Part shown: positions 1 through 7,461 of the stretch, one piece after another
Numbering within the stretch: the stretch's first letter is position 1
Layout: every line of letters begins with the position of its first letter
NCBI GenBank assembly: GCA_038329865.1
Contig: JBBQNK010000015.1
Coordinates: 1 to 64,000, forward strand
DNA: 64,000 bases
Source: JANMES01 sp038329865
GTDB taxonomy: Bacteria > Planctomycetota > Phycisphaerae > Tepidisphaerales > Tepidisphaeraceae
Direction: 5' to 3'
The notes under the pieces: generated by a model
Seen by the model: the letters and a program-made list of their open reading frames with translations, nothing else
What the model was told of the DNA's origin: nothing
Database searches by the model: none
Translations under genes and position numbers: made by a program

Positions 1-1
1 C

Positions 2-115
2 AGACTCAAGCTCAATAGCGCCAGATGGCGCGTCCGCCGGGCGGAACGAATCGGGATGCTGCGATGCCTGGAGGCAGGCGACCTGTGGTCCAAGTTCTGG
101 AAAAAAGTCGCATAA
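2..115 (+). CDS. C-terminal end of an unidentified protein (partial)
   Basis: An open frame enters from the left edge and runs 37 codons to a TAA at 113-115. It is rich in Arg, Leu and Trp and ends LWSKFWKKVA. The codon choice resembles the real genes of the window and no other frame here looks coding. The rest of the gene lies outside, so no function can be assigned. It could still be a chance open frame. Confidence 0.4.
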   Translation, partial: RLKLNSARWRVRRAERIGMLRCLEAGDLWSKFWKKVA

Positions 116-194
116 ATCTACCCGGTAGAGGAACTACACCCTTCCTACGGCACGATACACCCAAGTCGCCCGCGGCCCGGGGACGGATAAAGGA

Positions 195-249
195 GGGACG
201 GATAAAGGGACATTTCTCATTTCAATCAGAAATGTCCCCTTTGTTTTCC
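195..249. repeat. Hairpin repeat, copy 1 of 2 (GGACGGATAAAGGGACA family)
   Basis: A repeat of about 55 bp contains the perfect 11 bp stem GGGACATTTCT / AGAAATGTCCC (208-218 and 229-239), followed by CCTTTGTTTTCC. A near-identical copy lies at 738-792 in the same orientation. The two copies bracket the small AT-rich gene at 303-695. Confidence 0.85.
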
Positions 250-302
250 TCGATGAAAATAAAACGCCAGTTCGCGTCACAAATCCCATAGGGAAAAAAT
301 AA

Positions 303-695
303 ATGTGGAAAATATTAGTCCTATTTGCAGCGACCTCGGCCATGAGTTGTATTTCACCATCAAATACGCCGCATCCCGCGTGCAATAACGTTGTGTTCAT
401 GAATTATGCTGCTGCACGGAGGTTAGTGCATGGGCAAAATTTAGTGACAGACATACAGATAGGACCCGACGGCACATTTTATAGCAGCGATGGAATAAGG
501 ACTTCAATTAAGGAGCTTCAGCCACTATTATCACAAGGGCAGAAGCTTGGGATCAGTACTTTCATAGTAGTTGAAACAGAAAACGTTCCCGATCTGAAAG
601 CCAGAGAATTTTTGAACGCCATATATTTGATTTCACAAGTGACTAAGGACAATTCGTCAGTTCGAATTGTTGTCGTAACACCGGATGAGAAATAA
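303..695 (+). CDS. Small putative lipoprotein, possibly ExbD/TolR-like periplasmic domain
   Basis: This is a 130-residue protein. Its hydrophobic N-terminus ends in a Cys at residue 16 (SAMSC), which looks like a weak lipoprotein signal. The rest alternates in a pattern (GPDGTFYSSDG, then IKELQPLL, then a VRIVVVTPD strand at the end) that resembles the periplasmic domain of ExbD/TolR. There is no ExbD-type membrane anchor and no ExbB partner nearby, so that assignment is tentative. The gene is clearly more AT-rich than its surroundings and is flanked by two direct copies of one hairpin repeat, so it may have arrived as a unit. The start is the first ATG after an A-rich stretch, with only a weak ribosome site. 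Confidence 0.55.
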   Translation: MWKILVLFAATSAMSCISPSNTPHPACNNVVFMNYAAARRLVHGQNLVTDIQIGPDGTFYSSDGIRTSIKELQPLLSQGQKLGISTFIVVETENVPDLKAREFLNAIYLISQVTKDNSSVRIVVVTPDEK

Positions 696-737
696 GTAGG
701 TATTGGCAAAGGGAATAAACAGAGGACGGAAAAGGAC

Positions 738-792
738 GGGACGGATAAAGGGACATTTCTCATTTCAATCAGAAATGTCCCCTTTGTTTTCC
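738..792. repeat. Hairpin repeat, copy 2 of 2 (GGACGGATAAAGGGACA family)
   Basis: This is the second copy of the repeat at 195-249, in the same orientation, with the same GGGACATTTCT / AGAAATGTCCC stem. The tail CCCTTTGTTTTCC is duplicated immediately afterwards. Confidence 0.85.
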
Positions 793-863
793 CTCCCCTT
801 TGTTTTCCCTGATTGCCCCATTCTAGCGTTCAGAAAAAAGGTGTCTGACCCCGCTGAGCTAGG

Positions 864-1277
864 CTACAGACGTTTCTTCGCTCCGTACTTTCGATATTCC
901 TCCGCTATTTCCTCGGGAGTGGCCGAACGCCACTTCCGCGTTCTTCCCAAAATCACGTAGGGCGAAAAATCTTTCGCGCGGCTCCACTGCCAGTAGTTTT
1001 TGTCGGGATTCCAGAACGTGTTTTTTTGCCAATCAGATAATATGTTATCAGGCAGTTCAGTTATCAATTTGAAATTCTCACCCCCTCCCGGGCGATCGCG
1101 CTGTTCAGCAAGAGTTATGCGGTTATCAGCTACCAATATCTTAAGGGCATCGAAAACGCGCTCAACGGCACCTTCTTCATTCCCGGAGTGGCTCCGGTAG
1201 CCGTTGATGATCGCAGTCACTGAATCTTCATCAAATTCCTCCAAATAGTTGATGATGAAACGATGTACATCGCTCAT
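864..1277 (-). CDS. Hypothetical protein, 137 aa
   Basis: The protein starts MSDVHRFIINYLEEF and ends RKYGAKKRL. It is mostly helical and charged, with a Trp-rich stretch (FWNPDKNYWQWSRAKDF) around residues 88-104. I do not recognise a family. A longer frame continues upstream to 1496, but that part is the antisense shadow of pgk. The ATG at 1277, preceded by GAAGGG, is the better start. It lies downstream of pgk on the same strand with a 64 bp gap and no clear terminator between, so co-transcription is possible. Confidence 0.6.
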   Translation of the reverse strand: MSDVHRFIINYLEEFDEDSVTAIINGYRSHSGNEEGAVERVFDALKILVADNRITLAEQRDRPGGGENFKLITELPDNILSDWQKNTFWNPDKNYWQWSRAKDFSPYVILGRTRKWRSATPEEIAEEYRKYGAKKRL

Positions 1278-1341
1278 TGCAGACCCTTCATTGCAGGTTG
1301 CTTTCAGCGACCCTCTCGCAGTTGATCCGTTCAAGCCAATA

Positions 1342-2523
1342 CTAATCCAGAATATCCAGCGTCGAGAAGTGCCCGTTCTCCAAAAACTCCAGCGACGCGC
1401 CGCCGCCGGTGGAGACGTGGCTGACTTTTTCGGCGAGGCCGAGCTGTTCGATGGCGGCGGCGCTGTCACCGCCGCCGATGATGGTCGTCGCGCCATGGCT
1501 GGTGACGTCGGCGACGGCCTGGGCGACGGCCTTCGTGCCGGCGGCGAAGGGTTTCTTTTCGAACACGCCCATCGGGCCGTTCCAGATGACGGTTTTGGCC
1601 TTGGCGATCTCGGCCTTGTAGGCGGCGATCGTCTTCGGGCCGATGTCGAAGCCTTCCTTGTCGGCGGGGATGTCGCCTTCGACGATTGCGGTGACGGCGT
1701 CGTCGGTCATCTTGTCGCTGATTACCGTATCGATCGGCAGCTTGATCTTCGCGCCGTGCTTGGCGAGCAGTTGCTTGGCCAAGTCGATCTTGTCCTTCTC
1801 CACGAGCGATTTGCCGACTTCCTTCCCCTGGGCGAGGAAGAAGGTGTACGCCATCGCGCCGCCGATGAGCAGCACGTCGGCTTTGGCCAATAAATTCTCG
1901 ATCACGGCGATTTTGTCGGAGACTTTCGCTCCGCCCATGATCGCCACAAATGGCCGGACGGGTTTGCTGACCGCTTCGCCGAGGAACTTCAGCTCTTTCT
2001 GAATCAGGAAACCGATCACGCGCGGCTTGCCCGCCATCGCCTGGGCCGCGCCGAACGTGCTGGCGTGCTCGCGGTGGGCCGTACCGAAGGCGTCGTTGAC
2101 GTAAACATCGCCGAGCTTGGCGAGCTGAGCGGCGAAGTTGGGGTCGTTCTTTTCTTCTTCTTTATGAAAGCGGAGATTTTCCAGCAGCAGAACTTCGCCA
2201 TCTTTGAGACTCGCGGCGAGCTTTTCGACTTCGGGCCCGACGCAGTCGCTCGCGAATTTCACTTCCTTCTTCAGCAGCTCACCCAACCGCATAGCGGCAA
2301 GTTTGAGCGAGAATTTGGCTTCAGGGCCGCCCTTGGGGCGACCGAGGTGCGACATGAGAATCAGCCGCCCGCCGCGGTCGAGCACGGATTTGATCGTCGC
2401 CAGCGCCTGGGCGATTCGGCGGTCGTCCGTAATCTTCGCGCCATCAAGCGGCACGTTGAAATCCACCCGCATCAACACGCGCTTGCCCTTAACATCCACA
2501 TCCGCCACCGTTTTACTCGCCAT
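1342..2523 (-). CDS. pgk: Phosphoglycerate kinase
   Basis: This cytoplasmic glycolytic enzyme transfers phosphate between 1,3-bisphosphoglycerate and ADP. At 393 residues it has the normal family length. Visible family signatures are the N-terminal KRVLMRVDFNVPL, the SHLGRPKG motif that contacts the substrate, the central FVAIMGGAKVSDKI, and near the C-terminus a Gly-rich nucleotide loop GGGDSAAAIEQLG and STGGGASLEFLE. The start at 2523 is chosen because AAGGAG lies 7 nt upstream. Extending the frame to 2634 would add 37 residues unlike any Pgk. It is divergent from the isomerase gene at 2701. Confidence 0.97.
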   Translation of the reverse strand: MASKTVADVDVKGKRVLMRVDFNVPLDGAKITDDRRIAQALATIKSVLDRGGRLILMSHLGRPKGGPEAKFSLKLAAMRLGELLKKEVKFASDCVGPEVEKLAASLKDGEVLLLENLRFHKEEEKNDPNFAAQLAKLGDVYVNDAFGTAHREHASTFGAAQAMAGKPRVIGFLIQKELKFLGEAVSKPVRPFVAIMGGAKVSDKIAVIENLLAKADVLLIGGAMAYTFFLAQGKEVGKSLVEKDKIDLAKQLLAKHGAKIKLPIDTVISDKMTDDAVTAIVEGDIPADKEGFDIGPKTIAAYKAEIAKAKTVIWNGPMGVFEKKPFAAGTKAVAQAVADVTSHGATTIIGGGDSAAAIEQLGLAEKVSHVSTGGGASLEFLENGHFSTLDILD

Positions 2524-2630
2524 GAAAAGCTCCTTATGATGCCCTGCCCCGCAGGGTAGAATGGATGCTACGGGAGCGGGTTGGAGAGTCAACACCGCAG
2601 CGAATTGACGTGCGAATTTCGGAATGAATG

Positions 2631-2655
2631 CCACGCCGGTCGCTGTGCGGCCGGA
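2631..2655. repeat. Half copy of the GCCGGTCGCTGTGCG hairpin family
   Basis: The stretch matches one arm of the long hairpin at 48664-48725 (CACGCCGGTCGCTGTGCG, then one difference). Here it has no inverted partner, so it is a relic or a truncated copy in the leader of the isomerase gene. Confidence 0.55.
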
Positions 2656-2700
2656 ATCGCGGTAGAGCTCTCAACAGGCGCGACAACAAGGAGAAGCAAA

Positions 2701-3294
2701 ATGATCGGCGCTACGATGGACGTAAAGACCTATTTCGACCACTGCAAAAAAGAACTGCTGCGCCTCGATATCGCCCATGTGCAATTGCTGGCCGACGCGA
2801 TTTACGATTGCTACCAGCGCGGCGCGATGGTTTTTATCTGCGGCAACGGCGGTAGCGGATCAAACGCCTCGCACCTGTGCGAAGATTTGGGCAAGTGCAC
2901 GCTCCGCCGCAAGGATTTTGACGATGACTCGAAGAAGCGGCTGAAGGTGCTGAGCCTGACCGACAACACGCCGTACATTCTCGCCTGGGCGAACGACGAG
3001 GGATTTGATCGCGTCTTCTCCGAGCAGTTAAAAAACCTAGCCTCGCCCGGCGATTTGCTGATCGCGATCAGCGGCTCGGGCAACAGCCCGAACATTCTGC
3101 GAGCCGTGGAGTGGGCGAACAAGAACGGCGTTCGCACGATCGGCTGCACGGGTTTCAGCGGCGGGAAGCTGATCAAGTCGGCGAAGGAAAGCTTTCACGT
3201 GCCCTGCGATGACATGGGCATCGTGGAATCGCTGCACTTGCTGGCGTTTCACTGGGTGATCGACCATCTGAAGGGCCGAATCTCGCCGGAGTAG
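2701..3294 (+). CDS. SIS-domain sugar isomerase, phosphoheptose isomerase (GmhA/DiaA) family
   Basis: This 197-residue SIS protein has the usual GmhA length. GmhA turns sedoheptulose 7-phosphate into heptose 7-phosphate for LPS. The phosphosugar loop CGNGGSGSNASHLCEDL is present with the His and acidic residues used for metal binding, as is the second SIS motif (AISGSGNSPN). In the C-terminal helix (VESLHLLAFHWVID) the usual catalytic Gln is replaced by Glu, while the metal-binding His remains. That raises some doubt about the substrate; DiaA-like proteins share the fold. The start has AAGGAG 7 nt upstream. The stop is 2 nt before the start of a ROK kinase, so the two are almost certainly co-translated. 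Confidence 0.85.
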   Translation: MIGATMDVKTYFDHCKKELLRLDIAHVQLLADAIYDCYQRGAMVFICGNGGSGSNASHLCEDLGKCTLRRKDFDDDSKKRLKVLSLTDNTPYILAWANDEGFDRVFSEQLKNLASPGDLLIAISGSGNSPNILRAVEWANKNGVRTIGCTGFSGGKLIKSAKESFHVPCDDMGIVESLHLLAFHWVIDHLKGRISPE

Positions 3295-3296
3295 AC

Positions 3297-4268
3297 GTGC
3301 ATTACCTCGGCATTGAGATCGGCGGGACGAAGCTGCAACTGGCGCTCTCGGCCGGCCAGGGCAAGCTGACTTCGCACTGGCGCGGGAAGACTGTACCGGC
3401 CGACGGCGCTGAAGGAATTCGGCGGCAAATCCTGCGGGAAATCCCCGGATTATTCGAGCGCGCCAAGGTCGGTCGGGGGAAGCTCACGGCCGCCGGTGTG
3501 GGGTTTGGCGGGCCGGTGGAATCGAACTCGCAGACGATCATCCGCTCCCATCAAATCCAAGGCTGGGATGATTTTCCGCTCGGCAAATGGTTGCAGGACC
3601 AGCTTCATTGCCCGGTGCGGATCGGCAATGACGCCGACGTTGCCGCGCTGGCCGAGGCGAATTTCGGCGCGGGGCGCGGGTTGTCGCCGGTGTTTTACGT
3701 GACGATCGGCTCGGGCATCGGCGGGGGATTGGTCGTCGACGGCGAGATCTTCACCGGCGCCGGCCGAGGCGCGGCGGAGATCGGCCATCTCATGATTTCC
3801 AGCGAAGATTCCGGCCGAGTGCAAACCAAAACGCTCGAATCATGGGCGTCGGGCTGGGCGATTCAGCAGTACGTGCGTGATTCCCTCCAGACCGACGCGA
3901 GCCGTTCGCCGAAGCTGATGAACTTCGCCGCCGGCCAGATCGGCCGCATCACTGTGCAGCACATCGCCCACGCCGCCGAACGGGGTGATGTGCTGTCCTG
4001 TCAGGCGCTCGGCCGCGCTATTTCGGCGCTCAGTCAAGGGCTCTGCCATGTGATCGCGCTGCTCTGCCCGAAGCGAATCATCCTCGGCGGCGGGGTGTCG
4101 TTGATCGGCGAGGAGCTACTCTTCGCGCCGTTACGAAAGGAAGTTGCCCGCCAAGTGTTTAAGCCGTTCGCAGGATTGACGGAGATCGTGCCGGCGGAAC
4201 TGGGCGAGGAAGTCGTGCTTCACGGCGCGATCGCAATCGCGAAGCAGGCAAGTCTCACAACGACATAG
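3297..4268 (+). CDS. ROK-family sugar kinase (glucokinase-like)
   Basis: This 323-residue protein starts with GTG, 2 nt after the isomerase stop. ROK features are the phosphate-1 motif (LGIEIGGTKLQLAL), the GVGFGGPV strand, the catalytic Asp in RIGNDADVAALAE, the phosphate-2 motif VTIGSGIGGGLV and the conserved EIGH. The Cys-rich zinc motif that normally follows EIGH (CxCGxxGCxE) is absent; the region reads ISSEDSGRVQTKTLES. It is therefore a zinc-less member, and the true sugar is uncertain. Coupling to a GmhA-like isomerase suggests a sugar-phosphate route feeding surface polysaccharide, which is inference. Confidence 0.88.
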   Translation: MHYLGIEIGGTKLQLALSAGQGKLTSHWRGKTVPADGAEGIRRQILREIPGLFERAKVGRGKLTAAGVGFGGPVESNSQTIIRSHQIQGWDDFPLGKWLQDQLHCPVRIGNDADVAALAEANFGAGRGLSPVFYVTIGSGIGGGLVVDGEIFTGAGRGAAEIGHLMISSEDSGRVQTKTLESWASGWAIQQYVRDSLQTDASRSPKLMNFAAGQIGRITVQHIAHAAERGDVLSCQALGRAISALSQGLCHVIALLCPKRIILGGGVSLIGEELLFAPLRKEVARQVFKPFAGLTEIVPAELGEEVVLHGAIAIAKQASLTTT

Positions 4269-4280
4269 CATATTCGCAGA

Positions 4281-4401
4281 TCGCCCTCACTCCTGCTCTC
4301 TCCCGAAGGGAGAGAGAGGTTGATTCTCGAACTTGGCAGATTTTCTTGAAAGGAAGCATATTCCGATTCCTCGCCCGCCGGGAGTGGTTAGGTGAGGGCG
4401 A
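4281..4401. repeat. Nested hairpin repeat between convergent genes
   Basis: The outer arms are TCGCCCTCAC (from 4281) and GTGAGGGCGA (ending 4401). An inner hairpin CTCTCTCCC-GAA-GGGAGAGAG sits at 4296-4316. It belongs to the CTCTCCCGG...CCGGGAGAG group found elsewhere in the window and may also terminate transcription from both sides. Confidence 0.7.
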
Positions 4402-4422
4402 GCGTCGAATTGCTCCAACTCT

Positions 4423-4827
4423 TCAAAAAAGCAAAAAGTAATTACTGATTGAAGCCAGTAAATAGAGCGATCCGCACAACATCAAAATCCACTTGCACCA
4501 CGGCCGCCACCACGCGGCTACGAGGAACACGAAGAAGAGTTGCGCGATTTTCGCCAGCGGCACGCCAATCTCCACGCCGAACAATTGTGAAAGCATCCTC
4601 TGCGGCACGTGCAATTCGATATCTGGGCCGTAGGTGCGGAGGTTCCAGAGCGTGGTGAAATAGTCGCACGACGCGCCGAGCAGCAGAATCACCAGCGGCC
4701 AGCGGTAGCGCGTACGAAATGAGAGCGGGTGGACGAGCAGAAGCGGCAGATCACTATTGCGGGGCAATACTTTCTGCCAGAGCGTTTGTCTCGTCGCGGG
4801 CGGATTAGAAAAGGGAATTTCATTCAT
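4423..4827 (-). CDS. Small membrane protein of unknown function
   Basis: This 134-residue protein has a polar N-terminus and three likely membrane segments, at about residues 44-60, 88-108 and 113-134. The last ends exactly at the C-terminus (ISNYFLLF). No family is recognised. It lies downstream of hflX on the same strand, separated by a hairpin repeat. The antisense frames here are shorter and less natural. Confidence 0.6.
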   Translation of the reverse strand: MNEIPFSNPPATRQTLWQKVLPRNSDLPLLLVHPLSFRTRYRWPLVILLLGASCDYFTTLWNLRTYGPDIELHVPQRMLSQLFGVEIGVPLAKIAQLFFVFLVAAWWRPWCKWILMLCGSLYLLASISNYFLLF

Positions 4828-4840
4828 GCGGACAAATTAG

Positions 4841-4911
4841 TGGCACGGGCGGCCCGCCCGTGTCTCGGGCATAAAGAAGGCAAAAAACTTGGGCGGGCCG
4901 CCCATGCCACG
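4841..4911. repeat. Long inverted repeat (GGGCGGCCCGCCC family)
   Basis: The arms TGGCACGGGCGGCCCGCCC and GGGCGGGCCGCCCATGCCA face each other across about 31 bp. The element fills the gap between hflX and the membrane-protein gene. A related fragment (CGCACGGGCGGCC) occurs near 45810. Confidence 0.8.
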
Positions 4912-4928
4912 GAAGAAAAGCAAACCCC

Positions 4929-6278
4929 CTACGTCACCACCGCGTCATCCACGGTCTTCACTTCGACTTTTCCGTTCCGCGCCAGTTCCGCGAGCGTTTG
5001 CTTTCCCATCACCGCACGAAATTCCACCCGGCCGTCGGTGAATTCCCGGTGGCTGACTCGCGTGTGGCTTTCGATAAAGCTGATCAGCCGGCCGTCGGTG
5101 ACGTCGCATTCGAGCAGCGCTTCCACCTGCTGCCCGCGGACAAATTTGTAGACGGCTTCGAGCAGTTCCGGCAATCCTACGCCGGTTTTGGCGCTGATGG
5201 GGATCGCGCCGGGGTGCATCATCCGCCAGAATGGGAAACGCTCTTCGCCTTCCTCGGTATCGGTCTTATTCAGCAGCAGGATTTCCTGCTTGTTCTTCGC
5301 GCCGATTTCCTTCAGCACTTCGTGCACCGTATCGAACTGCTGCTGCGCGTGCGGATGGCCGACGTCGAGAACGTGCAGCAGCAGATCGGCATGCACGGCC
5401 TCTTCAACGGTGGCCTTGAAGCTGGCGACGAGATTGTGCGGCAAATCGCGCACGAAGCCGACGGTATCGCTCAGCAGCACCGTCGTGCCGCGCTCAAGCC
5501 GCCAGTTGCGGGTCTTGGTATCGAGCGTGGCGAAGAGTTTATCGTCAGCATACGTGTGTGCGGCGGTGAGCGTGTTGAAGAGCGTGCTTTTGCCGGCGTT
5601 GGTGTAGCCGACGATGCAGACGGTGAAATTCTGCCGATTCCGCTCCGCCACGAGCCGGCCCTTGCGGTCCTGGATCTTCACGATCTCGGCCTTGAGATCG
5701 GAAATGCGTTTACGGACCAATCGGCGGTCGACTTCGAGCTGCGTTTCGCCCGGCCCGCGCGTGCCGATGCCCATGCTCCCGCCGCCGGCGAGGCGCTCGA
5801 GGTGGTTCCACATTTTCGTCAGCCGCGGGTAGGTGTACTGCATCTGCGCCAGCTCGACCTGCAGCTTGGCTTCGTGCGATTGGGCGCGGGTGGCGAAAAT
5901 GTCGAGGATGAGCTCCGAGCGATCGAGGACTTTGATCCCCTGGCCGTGCGGCTTCTCGGCGGTTTCGTTGATGATCTTTTCCAATTCGCCGATCTGCGAG
6001 GGAGAAAGATCGTTATCGAACACGATAACGTCGGCCTTCTCCTTCACCGCAAGCTCGGCGATTTCGACAGCCTTCCCCGAGCCGATGTACGTGCTGCTGT
6101 CGACCTTGTGGCGGTTCTGCAAAAGCTGCCCGACGACTTTCGCGCCGGCGGTTTTGGCCAGCGAAGCCAGCTCGCCCAGCGGATCGCGCGGGTCGGCCGT
6201 CGATTTCGGCAGGATCACGCCGACGAGTATGGCGCGCTCCTGCTTGACGGAAAGAACGGTTCGTTTGAGTTCGGCCAA
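4929..6278 (-). CDS. hflX: Ribosome-associated GTPase HflX
   Basis: HflX binds the 50S subunit and splits stalled ribosomes under stress. This 449-residue protein has the N-terminal HflX domain with the Gly-rich ERLAGGGSMGIGTRGPGE segment (residues 161-178), then a coiled coil, then a TRAFAC GTPase domain: G1 GYTNAGKST (224-232), G3 DTVGF, G4 NKTD and G5 SAKTG. The start is TTG with AAGGA 7-8 nt upstream; no better ATG exists. It is divergent from the CHAD gene, and the spacer is filled by an inverted repeat. Confidence 0.96.
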   Translation of the reverse strand: MAELKRTVLSVKQERAILVGVILPKSTADPRDPLGELASLAKTAGAKVVGQLLQNRHKVDSSTYIGSGKAVEIAELAVKEKADVIVFDNDLSPSQIGELEKIINETAEKPHGQGIKVLDRSELILDIFATRAQSHEAKLQVELAQMQYTYPRLTKMWNHLERLAGGGSMGIGTRGPGETQLEVDRRLVRKRISDLKAEIVKIQDRKGRLVAERNRQNFTVCIVGYTNAGKSTLFNTLTAAHTYADDKLFATLDTKTRNWRLERGTTVLLSDTVGFVRDLPHNLVASFKATVEEAVHADLLLHVLDVGHPHAQQQFDTVHEVLKEIGAKNKQEILLLNKTDTEEGEERFPFWRMMHPGAIPISAKTGVGLPELLEAVYKFVRGQQVEALLECDVTDGRLISFIESHTRVSHREFTDGRVEFRAVMGKQTLAELARNGKVEVKTVDDAVVT

Positions 6279-6291
6279 TGCAATTCCTTTT

Positions 6292-6426
6292 TACCACGGA
6301 GGCACAGAGACACGGAGGCGCGCTCGACCATCTTACAGTGTCTGAAGAAATCCGCATTTATTAAGATTGACTTTTTGGGAGCAAAATCCGGCAAAAGCGC
6401 CTCCGTGTCTCAGTGCCTCCGTGGTT
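6292..6426. repeat. Inverted repeat (CCACGGAGGCACAGAG family)
   Basis: The arms ACCACGGAGGCACAGAGACA and its near-complement (ending CACTGAGGCACGGAGACACG on the minus strand) lie about 80 bp apart and fill the hflX/CHAD divergent spacer. The same arm sequence recurs at 44516-44600. Confidence 0.8.
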
Positions 6427-6438
6427 ATAATCTGCAAC

Positions 6439-7461
6439 ATGAAGTCGCCAGAACTGCCCCCGCCGATCGCCGTTTACATGGATAGCCGCGTGAATGAGCT
6501 GCGGACGCTTATTCCCAAGGCCCTGCGCGAGTACGAGCCCGAAGCGATCCACCAGGCCCGCGTCGCGACCCGGCGGCTGACGGCGGCGGTGCGGCTGATG
6601 GAGCCGGTGCTGTCGGGCTCGCATCGCAAACCGTTTGAAGCCGTGCTGAAAAAGCTCCGTCGCCGGCTGGGGCCGTTGCGGGATCTGGATGTGATCTTGG
6701 AGCATCTCAACGAGCTGCCGGAATGCACGAAGTATCCCGAGGCCGTTATGTGGCTGAGCGATAGACTCGTCGCGCGGCGCGACCATCTACGAAAAGAGCT
6801 CGCCGGTAAATCCGTCGTCGGCAAGACGCTCGCGCGGCTCGGCGAGTGGTGGGGCCTGCACGACGAAGTCGACGAGGCCGGCAAGGCGATCGGATCGCTG
6901 CTCGGGCAGTCGCTGCATTTGCAGCTCGATTCGTTCGCCGAACAGGCCGATCTTTTAACCACGCAAACGCTCACGCCCGATGGCCAACGCCAGGACCCGC
7001 ACGAACTCCGCATCGCCGGCAAGGCGCTGCGGTACACGCTGGAGCTGGCGATCGCGCAGGGCCATCCGCTGCCGGCGGAGGTGGTGAAGTCGTTCAAAAA
7101 AATGCAGGAATCGCTCGGCGAATGGCACGATATGGTGGTGCTGAGCGAATCGGTCCTGCAAGTGTCGCTCGAAGCATTGCTGCCACACCATGATGCGGCA
7201 CTTGCGGGGCAAATCCTGGAGATTTCCAGGCTCACGCTCGCCAAGAGCGGCAAGGCGATGGCGAAGTTTTCTTCGCAGTGGGAAAACACCGGCCCGGAAC
7301 TGACGGTCACGATCCGCAAAGCGTTTCCGCTCACGCGCTCCATCGATGCATCGGCCGAGGCGGTCATCGAATCGAAAACGGATCCCGATCCATCGCCGAC
7401 TGATGAAACGCCAGCTCCGGAAATTTCTCCGCCAGTTTCGACCGCAGATGCTTCAGCGTAA
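6439..7461 (+). CDS. CHAD-domain protein
   Basis: CHAD is a helical domain with conserved basic residues, known to bind inorganic polyphosphate and often found with polyphosphate enzymes. This 340-residue protein shows the first CHAD helix pair (IHQARVATRRLTAAVRLMEP), the RDLDVILEHL motif and the second repeat (LRIAGKALRYTLELA). The last 40 residues are a disordered Pro/Thr/Ser tail. The ATG at 6439 follows a TATAAT at 6426-6431, only 7 nt away, and has little leader. Its 3' end overlaps the convergent Nif3-like gene by 98 nt. No polyphosphate kinase is nearby. Confidence 0.88.
   Translation: MKSPELPPPIAVYMDSRVNELRTLIPKALREYEPEAIHQARVATRRLTAAVRLMEPVLSGSHRKPFEAVLKKLRRRLGPLRDLDVILEHLNELPECTKYPEAVMWLSDRLVARRDHLRKELAGKSVVGKTLARLGEWWGLHDEVDEAGKAIGSLLGQSLHLQLDSFAEQADLLTTQTLTPDGQRQDPHELRIAGKALRYTLELAIAQGHPLPAEVVKSFKKMQESLGEWHDMVVLSESVLQVSLEALLPHHDAALAGQILEISRLTLAKSGKAMAKFSSQWENTGPELTVTIRKAFPLTRSIDASAEAVIESKTDPDPSPTDETPAPEISPPVSTADASA

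Noticed and set aside
25..400. Small open frames around the first hairpin repeat (25-291 and 134-400)
   Set aside because: Their translations run through the repeat and have no coherent composition. Only the edge frame 2-115 and the gene at 303-695 look plausible.
2581..2700. Upstream extensions of the isomerase (to 2581) and of pgk (to 2634)
   Set aside because: Both proteins have a strong ribosome site at the later start, and the extra residues do not belong to their families.
4998..6485. A 495-codon open frame antisense to hflX, and similar long antisense frames at 12863-13948, 18627-19778, 27361-28551 and 40683-42110
   Set aside because: They are mirror images of well-supported genes in GC-rich DNA, rich in Arg, Ala, Asp and His with no recognisable domain.
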